Shown: positions 1 to 10,798 of the stretch, one piece after another
How the letters are laid out: each line of letters begins with the position of its first letter
Numbering within the stretch: the first letter of the stretch is position 1
From: Paraphysomonas bandaiensis
Lineage: Eukaryota > Chrysophyceae
Length of the DNA stretch: 57,810 bases
Assembly (NCBI GenBank): GCA_965644295.1
Contig: CBFFRP010000328.1
Span: 1-57,810 of the forward strand
Direction: 5' to 3'
Made by a program: the position numbers and the translations under genes
The notes under the pieces: generated by a model
What the model saw: the letters and a program-made list of their open reading frames with translations, nothing else
The model's database searches: none
Told to the model about the DNA's origin: nothing

Positions 1-1
1 G

Positions 2-1609
2 ATCCAAGGCACCCTGGGACAAGTAGCCTTTGCGATATCCAACCTAGACAGTAGGGTACAAGCTCTGGAGAGTTCTAAGAGAGCAGATACACCTGATTCA
101 CCAGACACCCAGAGCGATGACACACCTGATTCATTCAGTAGCAAGGGCAGTAAAGCAAGTACCACACCCAGGGGAGTCACTAAGCGTGCTAAGAAAGACC
201 GACCAAAACCCCGTTATTCCACTTTAGGAGATCTGGCTACATTCAGGAGATTGCCAGAGAAGAAAGAGCAACTGAGTGAGGAGAGCTCCGACTCAGAGCT
301 TGAGGAAGAGGCAGAAGAACATTTGGGGCGTCTTGCCAGTGTTTTTGGAGAGAAACGTCCAGGAAAGTTCTTCCGGAATTTGAAACGCAGCGCCAAGGTG
401 GCCCAAGCTAAGACTGTCAATATAACTAGGCTTGAGAAGAAGTGTCACGTCAGGATTGAGACATTCAAACTTGGTAGAGTTTCAAGGGCGATCAAGGAGA
501 TTCTGGATTTCCAAGAAGAGGAAGAAACAGAAGTCCGCATCCAGAAAGTTTTATCTAGAAACCTGAAGGATCACTTGCGTTCCGTCTATGATATTCAACA
601 CGCAGAATTAGCTAGCATGGACATATCTGACCTCATGAGAATCGTAGCCCTAGAGACGAAAGTTTTCAGCTGTGTTGGGTTTTACAACGAGCTGAAAGAA
701 TCTCTCAGCCATATGAAGGTCATGGAGTGGGACAATGTCAACGCTGTCAATTTTGAAGCCTTCTATTTTCAACAACTTCGTTTGATAGAATCCTTTAAAA
801 GGATGTTGTCTATCATGTTGGAAAATGAAAGCAACAGGCGTTGGTGTCCACAGGCTGATGACAAGGAATACGGCCTTATTAGGCTATTTAAAACCCTGAA
901 CGACGTCACATATGTGAAATTTGTTCTAGGTTGTATTCCGAAGAAGAAGTTCGACTTTATGGAAGACTTCTTCAAACTATATACGGAGGTACTGTTAGAC
1001 CATTACCAGATCACGATTGCTTATAAACAGTTGCCCTTCAAAGCAACCGTGCAACATCAGGCGAAGTATGAGGAATACATGAAGCGCAAGCGTGAAATGT
1101 TTTCTAGACCTAAGCCTGGAGTGGCAAAGAATTCCACTAGCACCCACTCTTCTACCAGGTTATTTAACATGGAAGAGGAACAGGCTTCTTTTTCTTCAAA
1201 TGAATTTTCTCATGATGAAGAAGATTTATGGGATGCCTATGGGGATACATGGAAAAGCAACAACCACAGTACCGATGTTCCTACTGGCGGCAAACCTAAT
1301 GGCGAGCCAGCGACCGAAACTTCTGAAGAGAAAGATACATCCGACTCAGAAGGAGCTTTGCAAGCTATGATTCCGTATTCAACATATACGTCAGGGGTTG
1401 CGGGGCGTTGTGTGTGTGTGTTGTGTATGTGCGAAGGGAGTATTTCCTCTTGCGTACGATATGTTGGACTCGTGATGATGTGTGACATATTCCATGCTTT
1501 GCTCCCTTCACGACGATATGACATCAGCATGTATGGTTCGTATATATGTATTTGCTTCCCTGCGATGATAACGTCAGACCAAATCTGTCCACAACATAAG
1601 AATTTCTAG
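2..1609 (+). CDS. Unidentified reading frame, 5'-truncated, possibly gag-like
   Basis: The frame is open from the left window edge to a TAG at 1607-1609 and has no convincing ATG at its beginning, so this is the 3' part of a longer gene. The first ~30 residues (LGQVAFAISNLDSRVQALE) look like a coiled coil. A Ser/Asp/Pro-rich linker, a basic patch and a charged helical region (about nt 420-1100) follow, then an acidic Ser/Glu-rich tail to about nt 1370. The last ~80 codons are Cys/Val-rich with a GT run and read like non-coding DNA, so the true end or a splice site may lie near 1370-1420. The order coiled coil, helical core, acidic tail is compatible with a retroelement Gag, but no zinc knuckle is present and I recognise no family. 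A cellular coiled-coil protein is equally possible. Confidence 0.35.
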   Translation: MQGTLGQVAFAISNLDSRVQALESSKRADTPDSPDTQSDDTPDSFSSKGSKASTTPRGVTKRAKKDRPKPRYSTLGDLATFRRLPEKKEQLSEESSDSELEEEAEEHLGRLASVFGEKRPGKFFRNLKRSAKVAQAKTVNITRLEKKCHVRIETFKLGRVSRAIKEILDFQEEEETEVRIQKVLSRNLKDHLRSVYDIQHAELASMDISDLMRIVALETKVFSCVGFYNELKESLSHMKVMEWDNVNAVNFEAFYFQQLRLIESFKRMLSIMLENESNRRWCPQADDKEYGLIRLFKTLNDVTYVKFVLGCIPKKKFDFMEDFFKLYTEVLLDHYQITIAYKQLPFKATVQHQAKYEEYMKRKREMFSRPKPGVAKNSTSTHSSTRLFNMEEEQASFSSNEFSHDEEDLWDAYGDTWKSNNHSTDVPTGGKPNGEPATETSEEKDTSDSEGALQAMIPYSTYTSGVAGRCVCVLCMCEGSISSCVRYVGLVMMCDIFHALLPSRRYDISMYGSYICICFPAMITSDQICPQHKNF

Positions 1610-1724
1610 AATAGCTGTAAATAATGCTCATGAAGCCCTCTTATGAGCCCTCAAATACTGATATGTCGGAGTTACATCTTATCCATAAGCAGACTCGTGG
1701 TATCTATTAAATAAGTGTTCCACC

Positions 1725-4231
1725 ATGACTGGGGTTCTTGCAATCAACGACCTCATTATATCATTAGCATACTTTTGGATTACGTTTCAGATTCTTGTGT
1801 TAGCACTTCGATCCCGGGTAGGTTCAGTCAGTCTATTTACTGTCCACTCAACTCATTTTTTTTTACTTTTTGCAGCTCTTGAATGCATTTCTTCTTCGAA
1901 ATGTAGCCTCCGGGAACCAATTACTCTTAATCATGGTGCTAACTGTTATGTTGTTATTTTCCTTGTTTATCTTTGCGTGTGGGTTAACTCATTTTGCCGA
2001 TTTCTGTCGTTCACACTGGAATATGGACATGCTTTACTTTCGTAACAGCAGTATGCAGCTGTGTGCTGTTGTCTCGTTTCTAACCGCAGTCGTGGCTACA
2101 TTTTTATTTCCCGCGATACTGAAGATTACTGATAAACTTGAGCTAACAGCTGGTGGTGAGTTAATTAAGGTGGAGAATAAGTTACTGCATATTATTGATT
2201 CTTGCCAAGAGAGCATTGCTATTTTGACAATGGATTTGTGTATAACGAAAGGTAATGCATCGACGAGAAGAATATTTGGGTCCCGCATAGAAGGTTGTAA
2301 AATAACAGAAATTATTCACCCGGACGATATAGAAACTTTTGTCACAGCTGCGTCTCCGTTATTTGAATCTGTAGCTCCAGATGATTACGATATAGAAGCG
2401 AGTAATATCTACTTGTGTGATTCTCCGGACAACAGCGCTCTCCCAGTCAACGTAGAATTTCGTATCAAAGACAGCAAACATAATGACAGTTGGAGGTGGA
2501 TGGAGTCCACATTAGTTCGAAGTGAAGCGACTAGAAGCGGCTCCTCGACTTCTATCATTGGCAACGCGACTAACGAAAATGTTGTATCAGGCACCCATGA
2601 CGTTATGATCCTTACACGTGACATACATACAAGGAAAACTGAAGACGACAGTCGTCGCCTGGCACAGGAGAAGGAGAATCTTGCGAAACTTCAGTATATT
2701 ACATGTTGTGCCCATGACCTTAAAACTCCTCTTCAAAGCTTTTCCTTTGCCCTGGAGTTATTGAAAGACTCTGGCCTCACGGAGGATCAGCTTCAGCTTT
2801 GTAGTCAAGCTCGTGTCTCGGTCTCCCTCATGAATCTTACTATATCTCAAACGATGGATATAAGCAAGGTGATAATGGGATACTCCCTCAAACCACGAAA
2901 ATCGACGATGAACCTGTGTAGCATGATGCATAAAGTGGCTGTTATTATTGAGGGATATTGTCGCCAGGTGCCTATCACATTCTATATATCTAATAAGGTG
3001 TTCAATTACATCATTACGGACGAAGAATGGGTCTGGCAAATGCTTTTGAACCTGCTTACCAATGCTTGTAAGTACACAGAGGAAGGCAGCATACAAGTGT
3101 GTTGTCGTCGCTGTGAGCAGGACGACAACATGCTACTATTCGAGCTCATCGACACTGGTGTGGGGGTGAATCAAAAGAACGTGCCAACTCTATTCAACGC
3201 TTACAGCCAAGCGCAACAAGGACAAAATACTGGCACTGGTCTGGGTCTGTATGGTGTGAGAATACGAGCTGAGGGGCTAGGTGGATCATGTGGAGTGCTG
3301 CCGAACAAACCAAAAGGCTCTATATTCTGGTTTAAAATTCCCTACGTAATGGACCCATCATCAATGAATAAGAGTGACGTGCAGGCTGACCTCACTACAT
3401 TTACGATGAAACAAGATATATCTATGGTTAAATCCGCTGATGGTAGTCGTATAATTATGGAGATTCCCTCTGTAGAAAAAGATGATAGCGAAGTCAAAGA
3501 TGAATTCTCGGGTACCTCTCCCTCAAAACATCCAACAAATAGAATAACGGGAAAAGGCGAAAAAGTTTTAACAGTGATGAGTGTGGATAGCACAGATACG
3601 ACCTCTAGTCAAATGCAGGAAAATAGTGCCAGTGATGTTCGAATCAGCCCATTACACAGCTCCACTGCTTCTCAACTTTCCGCTCAACGGAAATTCTCAA
3701 CGAATTCTTCAACAGATACCTATGACGGTGTCATATCCATAATCCGCGAGAGGAAGATGACTGCATATGTTGTTGATGACGTACAATCTATTCGAAAGCT
3801 TTTGAAACGAACGTTGCTAAACTTAGGATTTAATCAAGTATATTTGTTCGAAAATGGCAGCAAAGCTCTTGAAGCATTAAAAGATAGTGTTGTGGATGTG
3901 GTGTTTATGGACATACAAATGCCTGTGATGTCTGGACCGGAGGTATTTCTTGTTGAAATTGTGACCTGTGACACTCCTAACTTATTATTTTGCTACAATC
4001 CAGGCGATTAGACGCTTACGGGAATTTGAAGCAACAGGACGGCAACGGCAATTTGTCTGTGCCGTTTCTGCTAACTTAGAGAGTGAAGTTCAGTGTGTGG
4101 GTTGGGAGGGATTCGACAAGGCCCTTTCTAAGCCACTTGATACACCGAATATACTACAGACAATGGAGGAATATATATCTGGTGCATACCCTCTGAAATC
4201 ATCTTCAGAATGTGGTATATCTTACTCATAA
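1725..4231 (+). CDS. Hybrid histidine kinase with ethylene-receptor-like membrane sensor
   Basis: Proposed exons are 1725-1817, 1876-3942 and 4004-4231 (introns of 58 and 61 nt, GT-AG, phase 0), giving about 795 aa. The ATG at 1725 has a good context (CCACC before it). Residues 1-120 form three membrane segments. The first carries D9, Y16 and I19; the second carries C66-G-L-T-H70; the third ends in LTAVVATFLFPAIL. This order matches the copper/ethylene-binding domain of ETR1-type receptors, in which Cys and His four residues apart bind Cu(I). The Pro of TM1 is Thr20 here, and the TM1-TM2 loop is about 17 residues longer. A PAS-like domain (about 125-245) follows, then HisKA with H311 (HDLKTPL), a HATPase domain with N box (NLLTNACKYT), DTGVGV and GTGLGLYG, a Ser/Thr-rich linker and a receiver domain with phospho-acceptor D710 (FMDIQMP) and Lys in SKPLD. 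Autophosphorylation and relay to Asp are expected. Ethylene sensing is inferred from motifs only. Confidence 0.85.
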
Positions 4232-6688
4232 TGTGATATAAATTTATGTTTGCGATATATTTGTTCAGTTCTTATGGACGTTTTTCTTATACTGAGACAT
4301 AATGTAGCTGTACTACTATCTATACTTGTTGCATAACTTAAATAGCATATCAATATTGGAATTTCGTGTCTCGCCCGAAATTATGTCTAACCAGTTGGTT
4401 CATTCGATTATGCCCCAATCTGAGGACATAGCCACCGTTTAGGATCGCTTGGACACCACCTATAACACTGATTCTACCACCCGTGTACCAACGCAGCTGT
4501 CCGCATAGATCACGCGCTGATTTTGTTGCCGCCCATCCCGTGTTCACCTTTGCTAAGATTACGCGGGATTTTTTTCTCATAGCTATGCATGACTTATATA
4601 TTATATATGTACTTCGCGCAGATACTAGTAGAACTATGTTTGGCTTCCCATTACCTGGCAATTATTACGCCGAGCTTCTCGTGACCATGCATGACTCAGT
4701 ACTCAGTATAGAGAATAGGCCTAGCGTGACATTGGCGTGCCCCCTCTTGTCCCCTAGTTCTCGTAATCCCATATAGGCTATGCAAGTATATGTAGATCTA
4801 GCTAGAGCTTGACGTCCCGACACACAAAGAATGCGCTGAGATTTATTAACAATCTATACTATACGCTATACGATATTTAGCTTAATCATCAATACTAGCA
4901 CTTTACTAGGACCCGCTCTCGGAATGGGGCACCCCCCGCTGGCATACTTTCCACGTACAACATCATCTATCTAACCAAGTTGTAGTTCAGGCTGTATTAT
5001 TATTGGAAATGTATTTGAACAGGAGTATATTTATTGATACGTACTGCATGTAGCAAGTACATCTCAAGACGTACTGTTTCTTCACATTGTTGTGGCACCG
5101 CTGTTAGTGATGCATATCAATTAATTGATCACAAAATGCCACCAATTTTTGTGTTTAGATAATCCAATTTCCACAAAAAAATAAATAATGGTAGAAAACA
5201 AAATCAGCGATATAAGCGATAAGCTGCTACCAGTAGTCATTGCTTGAGTGTTCTTCGAGAAAATAAATGAAAACAACGAAGACGTTGCATTCGAGACTTG
5301 GCAGTGCCGTGAGTGCCCTGTATACGGAGTATATGTAGCTATAGCTACTTGAGTACATGTAGTTTGAAATCAATTAATTTGTAATTGCAATTATTATTGA
5401 CTTCAACCTGCGTCAATTACAATTGATTGGTACCACGCCGTCCTGCTGTTAGTATTGACACTGATGTATACTATTTCCCTTAGTATTTTGTCGTTGGAAA
5501 CAGTAAGAGGCGTCTAGTGAGATCGTAAATGCGTAAATGCAGCTAACAAACGCAGCATGTTGCAATGAATGATGAGAAATGTTTATTATAATTTTATAAA
5601 ATATGACAATTATCGAGTTTAGTTATCTTTACTCTCAAGGTTGACTACGTCCATTTAGAACGTTGTCGTAGGTGATAGATAGGACATGAAGTTGCTACCT
5701 AAGATAGTTCAGTTTGAAGTGGTAAATTGGACTAAAAAGTGTAAGATACGTCTAATAAGAAAGAACAAAAACCACTTGAGTCGTGGCAAAGGACCAATGC
5801 ATCTTGCAGACAATGGGTCAATGGATCTTTGATATCAATACAAGGGAATAACTTGAGAAGCGATTGAGCGTCCTGTACGCCATTTATGAAGCGTTTGTAC
5901 TCTGTTTCATAACCATACCTCCAAGCGGATTTGTTCCAGTTGAAAGCCTTCAAACTAAGTCAGAGTGTTTAGGATTCAAACTCGAAAAGAAACCCCATTG
6001 TCGAGCAAAGCCCTTGTTTGTTAGTTGGAGAGGACTTGCGAATATTGCTAAAGCGTCCTGCTCAACAAACAAAACATAACCGATGACATGAACTTTCCTA
6101 AAGTCCAAGAAACTCTTGATACATATACATCTTGAGGGTCACATTACTTGATCTGAAGTCTAGTTTGAATTACTTCTAGCACAACTGCTGGTGCTGGTGC
6201 TACTACCTCTCACAGGGGTTCGGATGTCAGATTGCAGTGGGCTTCATGCCAGGCAATATATATGTGATCCTTATATACATCCACCTATCATATGAGTGTG
6301 TATTATTATTGTCCTGCCCTGTTGCGCTTTCTTTCGGGCGGAGCTGCGTATAAGATCACCGGGGAGACCAGGTACGGTTACGGATGATACTGGAGGATAT
6401 CACCACTACACAAAAATAGAGGAGATATCAGCGAATTAGACGAATTGAAATACTAGTAGTAGCATATCATTGGCTACCTTGTTTGGTGACGATTAATTCC
6501 CTCCAGTGTGGGACACGTCCAGTTGCAGAAGAGTGGGGGGTTGCAGTCCTCATGCTCCTGAGGAAAGATTCTACTCATACACTTCCACTAGTAAAGAATA
6601 AACTTTCAAGTGATGAGTGAACAATTCCACCGCAGAAGTGAATTGCTAGTGATAAATATTTATTTCATCATCTAGTTCTGGCTGGAAT
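4232..6688. other. Intergenic, no supported gene
   Basis: About 2.5 kb of AT-rich DNA between the two kinase genes. Short open frames at 4350-4776 and 5732-6079 match nothing I know and sit in sequence without coding character. A motif near 5381-5420 (AATTGCAATTAT...CAATTA) recurs at about 23715-23755. The last few hundred bases must hold the promoter of the gene at 6689, but I see no clear element. Confidence 0.6.
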
Positions 6689-9102
6689 ATGCGATTTAGC
6701 GCTTTTGGTGGCTATCACTACGAAGTATGTGTGTGTCTCACAGTAGTCACGAGCTTATTTTCATTCATACCTCTGCTATTCGATCACAACACTTTAAATG
6801 GAGATCATTTAGTGGCACCTGATCACCTGAAGAATTGGTCTTTGTTTAATGTATCTCTTATTGCTGCGTTTTCAACTGCTCTGCCGATGATCCTTGACAC
6901 CTTGTTAGATTTCCGTTTACCGCTTCGAGATATATCGCCACGATATTTAATTGTTATTTCTCTCATTTTACCTTGCATCATAAACTTTTGGACGTATGCC
7001 ATATCAGGGGAGTTTTGCTCCATTCGCAATATATTTGCAGCACTTCACATGCGCGAAACTTTATTGAGAGGATCATTGTTGAGTTTTCTTTTGTATGACT
7101 CTTGTTCATGGAAAACATTGGCTGCTGCATGTAGTATTTTCAGTGCAAATACATTTTCATTGCAGATGCTACTTTGGAGCACTTTCCGTCCGGATGACGT
7201 TTCTGCGGTCTGGAGGTTATGTGGCAGAGTAACAACAGCAGTTACGGTTTTATGGGTTACTTGGTTGCTGATTCATCGCTGGCGGAAACTACTTAAAAAG
7301 GGCACACGAAATGTGGCATATGTCTCTATTTTATACCCTGCATTGTATGTATTAAATATTACCATTAAATATATTTTGCTTTCATCTACAAGAAATATAG
7401 CATATGCGGGATTCGCCGATGTCGTAGTAAGTATACTTGCGACCACGATTCCTGGTCGGCAAGCAAGATATGAAAAGGCTATTGCTGAGGTAAGATCAAT
7501 TGTCTTTGGTTCCTTGTGGTGTTGACATCTTGATTAATGTAGCACGTAATAGAATCCAAGCGAGACTATGTTAGCTACATGTCTCACGAAATCCGCACTC
7601 CTCTCAACGTCGTGTACATGGGCATCCAACTGCTCGTCAATGAATGTAAAGGGGGAATTTACAATAGCGAAGTCATTTGTGGAATACTAGATGATATTGA
7701 TACCTCTTGCAAAGTGGCTATTGATATTCTGAATGAATTGTTGCTTGCCAATAAACTGGAGGCTGGAAATGTCACCTTGGAGAAGGAATTGGTTTCTGCT
7801 GTATCCTTAATAAAAAGTGTCGCTGATCCGTTTAAAGTACAGGTGCGGTGTGTGAAGTAAGTGCAGTATTGTTTATCTAAGTTTAAGTTTCAATAGGCAC
7901 GACAGAAGGGTGTGACATTCCTTCACGATGGTGACACTCATATTGATCCCGCGGTGATGGATGATAATATACATTTAAATGTGGACCCTCGCAAAATTAG
8001 CCAAGTGTTGCGCAACCTTATCTCCAATGCTCTGAAGTTTACACCAAAGAATGGAAAAGTAGATGTCTATGTGTATCTCAAGCAGATGTCATCCGTAAAT
8101 TCATCAACACGATCGTCATTTGCAATTCTAAATAAAGTACAGCCATTGGGAACCGCTGTTGATGGAAGGAACTTATCATGGGATAGGAAAACGAATATTG
8201 GCCACTCCAATTTATATGATGTTGAAAACACTGTACTGCGGATTGAAGTACACGATACTGGAGTCGGTATATCACAGGTAGGTAGCGATATGGTGTGTTT
8301 AGTGACAACTAACATTGTGTCTTAGGATGATCAACAAAAGCTCTTTGGCCAAATTGTTCAGTTCAACGCCGCGCAGCTTCAGAATGGTGGCGGTTCTGGA
8401 ATAGGCTTGTGGAGTGAGTTTATGCTATTTTTTTACTGACATGTAATTGCTGTGTAATGTAGTATCAAAGAAGATAATGGATCTGCATGGAGGACGTATA
8501 GGTGTCAAATCTGAGCCCGGAAAAGGCTCCATGTTTTTCATAGAGCTCGATGTGACTACAAGGCATCGGAGTACCGGTGAATGTGATGTGCATGAGTTTG
8601 GCTCTCACTGTTGTCAAGATTCGTGCGGTAGTCTTGATGACGGTGCTCATTGTTCAGTCGATTCTGAAAATTGTAGAGTCCTCATCGTTGATGACTCGCC
8701 AATGAATCGAAAGATGCTGACCCATATAATTGAGCCGAAAGTGGGTCCCATATCTCATGCTGAGAATGGTGTCGAAGCAGTAGAAAAGGTTCGCGAGTCG
8801 ATGGAGAATGGATTACCTTATGATTTGATTTTTATGGACTCCAATATGCCTGAATTGTGTGGCGCGGATGCCACGAAGCTCATTCGTGACATGGGATATG
8901 GAGGGATGATAGTATTTTTGACTGGAAACGTCATGCCCGATGATATTGATCGGTTTATATCATCTGGGGCCAATGATGTTTTGGTAAAGCCGTGCACATT
9001 GCGTAGCGTCGAGAAGTATATAGCAACAATACGTATGTGAACTACTCTGTTACATATAATGCAATTACGAACTATATTTCAGGTTTGAAGAATTACGAAT
9101 GA
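6689..9102 (+). CDS. Hybrid histidine kinase with multi-pass membrane sensor
   Basis: Six exons are proposed: 6689-7489, 7543-7842, 7897-8277, 8326-8413, 8463-9032 and 9083-9102 (introns of 48-54 nt), giving about 719 aa. Without the last intron the protein ends at a TGA at 9038-9040 with one different residue. The 5' splice site at 7843 (GTGCGG) is weak; 7852 is an alternative that adds three residues. Residues 1-265 hold about seven hydrophobic segments with no family I recognise. HisKA follows with H282 (MSHEIRTPLN), then HATPase with NLISNALKFT, DTGVGIS and GSGIGLWISKK, then a receiver domain with VDDSP, phospho-acceptor D649 (FMDSNMP) and Lys in LVKPC. All catalytic motifs are present, so it should signal from a membrane to a phosphotransfer protein. 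It lies in the same orientation as the receptor-like kinase upstream, but the two catalytic regions differ clearly, so this is not a recent tandem duplicate. Confidence 0.85.
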
Positions 9103-10798
9103 CTATTTTACTACGTGTTCAACGTGGCTTAGTTTTGTTTTATGTTCTTTTGTTCCTTAATGCAATATTATGCGCCCATAGGAAGATCATGAATTATTTC
9201 CATTCAGGTCTGGGACATGGTATGTATTTGCCTCCTCTCAGTTGTTCGTTTCTTTGCAGTTTTTTTGTATTCTTCAACGACGTGATTACATTTTGTCGTC
9301 TTACGAATTTTCGACATACCTACAACTCTAAAGATGATGTTTTATGTTTATGCAATGCTTGTTTTTTTTGGTATAGTACAATTGTATTTTTGACATATAC
9401 TGGCTATTGAGTATTATTACTGTGGTATTGCTATGGAGATATGAAGTGAGCCAGTAAGAATATATAGATATATGGAGTACGTAATACTTATAATTTTCAA
9501 TATATCAGACTTGGTAGTGATGAAATGAGTACACTAGTGTCACTCTCTCATACGTAATAGCTTTGTTAACACAACGAACTGTGGAGCCTAGGCGAAAGGT
9601 GCACATCTGAGCGAGGCCGGTTTTAGCAAGATATTATGTCTATAATTTACTGTTACGATATACACCAATACTGCGTTTTACACGTATTTATACGTAATAG
9701 CTTTGTTAACACAACGAACTGTGGAGCCTAGGCGAAAGGTGCACATCTGAGCGAGGCCGGTTTTAGCAAGATATTATGTCTATAATTTACTGTTACGATA
9801 TACACCAATACTGCGTTTTACACGTATTATAGATGTACGCCCACTTTACAATATCTTAAAATAGTATGTAGCAATAATAATCTCATCTTTATTACGACCA
9901 CATGTTCTTGCAGCAATATTCTTGCTGTGTCCAAAGATTCACACATTTGTAGCAAAATTGGGTCCCCTAGTCGCGTCACATTAAAGCACTCGACGAAAAC
10001 ACCCAATTGAATATAGCGAAATGAGCTTCTCTACTTATATTACTATAGTAAGAATATCATGCAGTATATCCTATATGGAACACGGATTGCAGCCCATAGT
10101 GGCGAATCGTGATCCTCTGTTCGAAATCCAGTCAACTGTAAGTGGCTTGTATAGGTCTTAATTGAAAAGGTGCCTATACACGACAGAGCACTTTATTTTA
10201 ATACACGCTGAACATGGATATTACAGACGGGTGTCTGCTAGTGCCATCTGTTCATCCTCAACTATTCACAGACTCCCACTATATCGCCCCGAATACAAAT
10301 ATATCAAGATATCGTAGATCAACGATATTACACTAATGCGTGACTGCTGCGAGGAAAAGACGGTGCTATGCAGAATGAGTGGAGAAATTTACAAAATCCC
10401 GGATTTTGATAGATTGACAGAAAATCGAACTCTCTCATATGAAATGTACGGTTCGTACTGCAGCAGGACTGAAAAAATACTGAAAAATAAGCAGTGTAAA
10501 TTGAACCAATAGTAGATATTACAAGCGTATTGATTGGTAGATATTCGATTCCACATAGGAGAGTGCACCATGTTCGAAAACATGTCACAGCTTTCGACGT
10601 TGGACAGAAGTCGACGTCAGCACTGTAGAGTGGAGGCCTGAATCGTGTTCGACGAAGATCTACACTATGTACAGGAATGATGTCAGTGAAGTTAGTTCTT
10701 CGCTAGTGTGCATGTATTATTAATGGACGGATATGATAACATGGAAGCATCAATATTACCATAGTAACTGTCTGTATTATTAAACGGATACCAGCTAA
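9103..10798. other. Intergenic, contains 140-bp tandem duplication
   Basis: Noncoding, AT-rich. Apart from the tandem duplication at 9551-9830 I find no gene. Small open frames at 9103-9410 and 10328-10588 have no recognisable content. Confidence 0.6.
9551..9830. repeat. Perfect 140-bp tandem duplication
   Basis: The block starting TACGTAATAGCTTTG at 9551 begins again at 9691, and the two copies agree except for the last two bases of the unit. Each copy holds a GC-richer core (GTGGAGCCTAGGCGAAAGG and AGCGAGGCCGG) inside AT-rich flanks. There is no open frame. The near-identity means a very recent duplication, a conserved functional unit, or an assembly artefact. Confidence 0.95.

Noticed and set aside
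4350-4776. Two ~100-codon ORFs on opposite strands
   Set aside because: They overlap each other, have no recognisable motif and no coding context.
5732-6079. Overlapping small ORFs on both strands
   Set aside because: The minus-strand peptide looks mildly protein-like, but the frame breaks on both sides and no family is recognised.
1725-9102. Recent bacterial transfer of the two histidine kinases
   Set aside because: Both carry several short spliceosomal introns and have base composition like the neighbouring genes.
10110-10150. tRNA-like T-loop sequence (TGTTCGAAATCC)
   Set aside because: No matching acceptor, D or anticodon stems around it.
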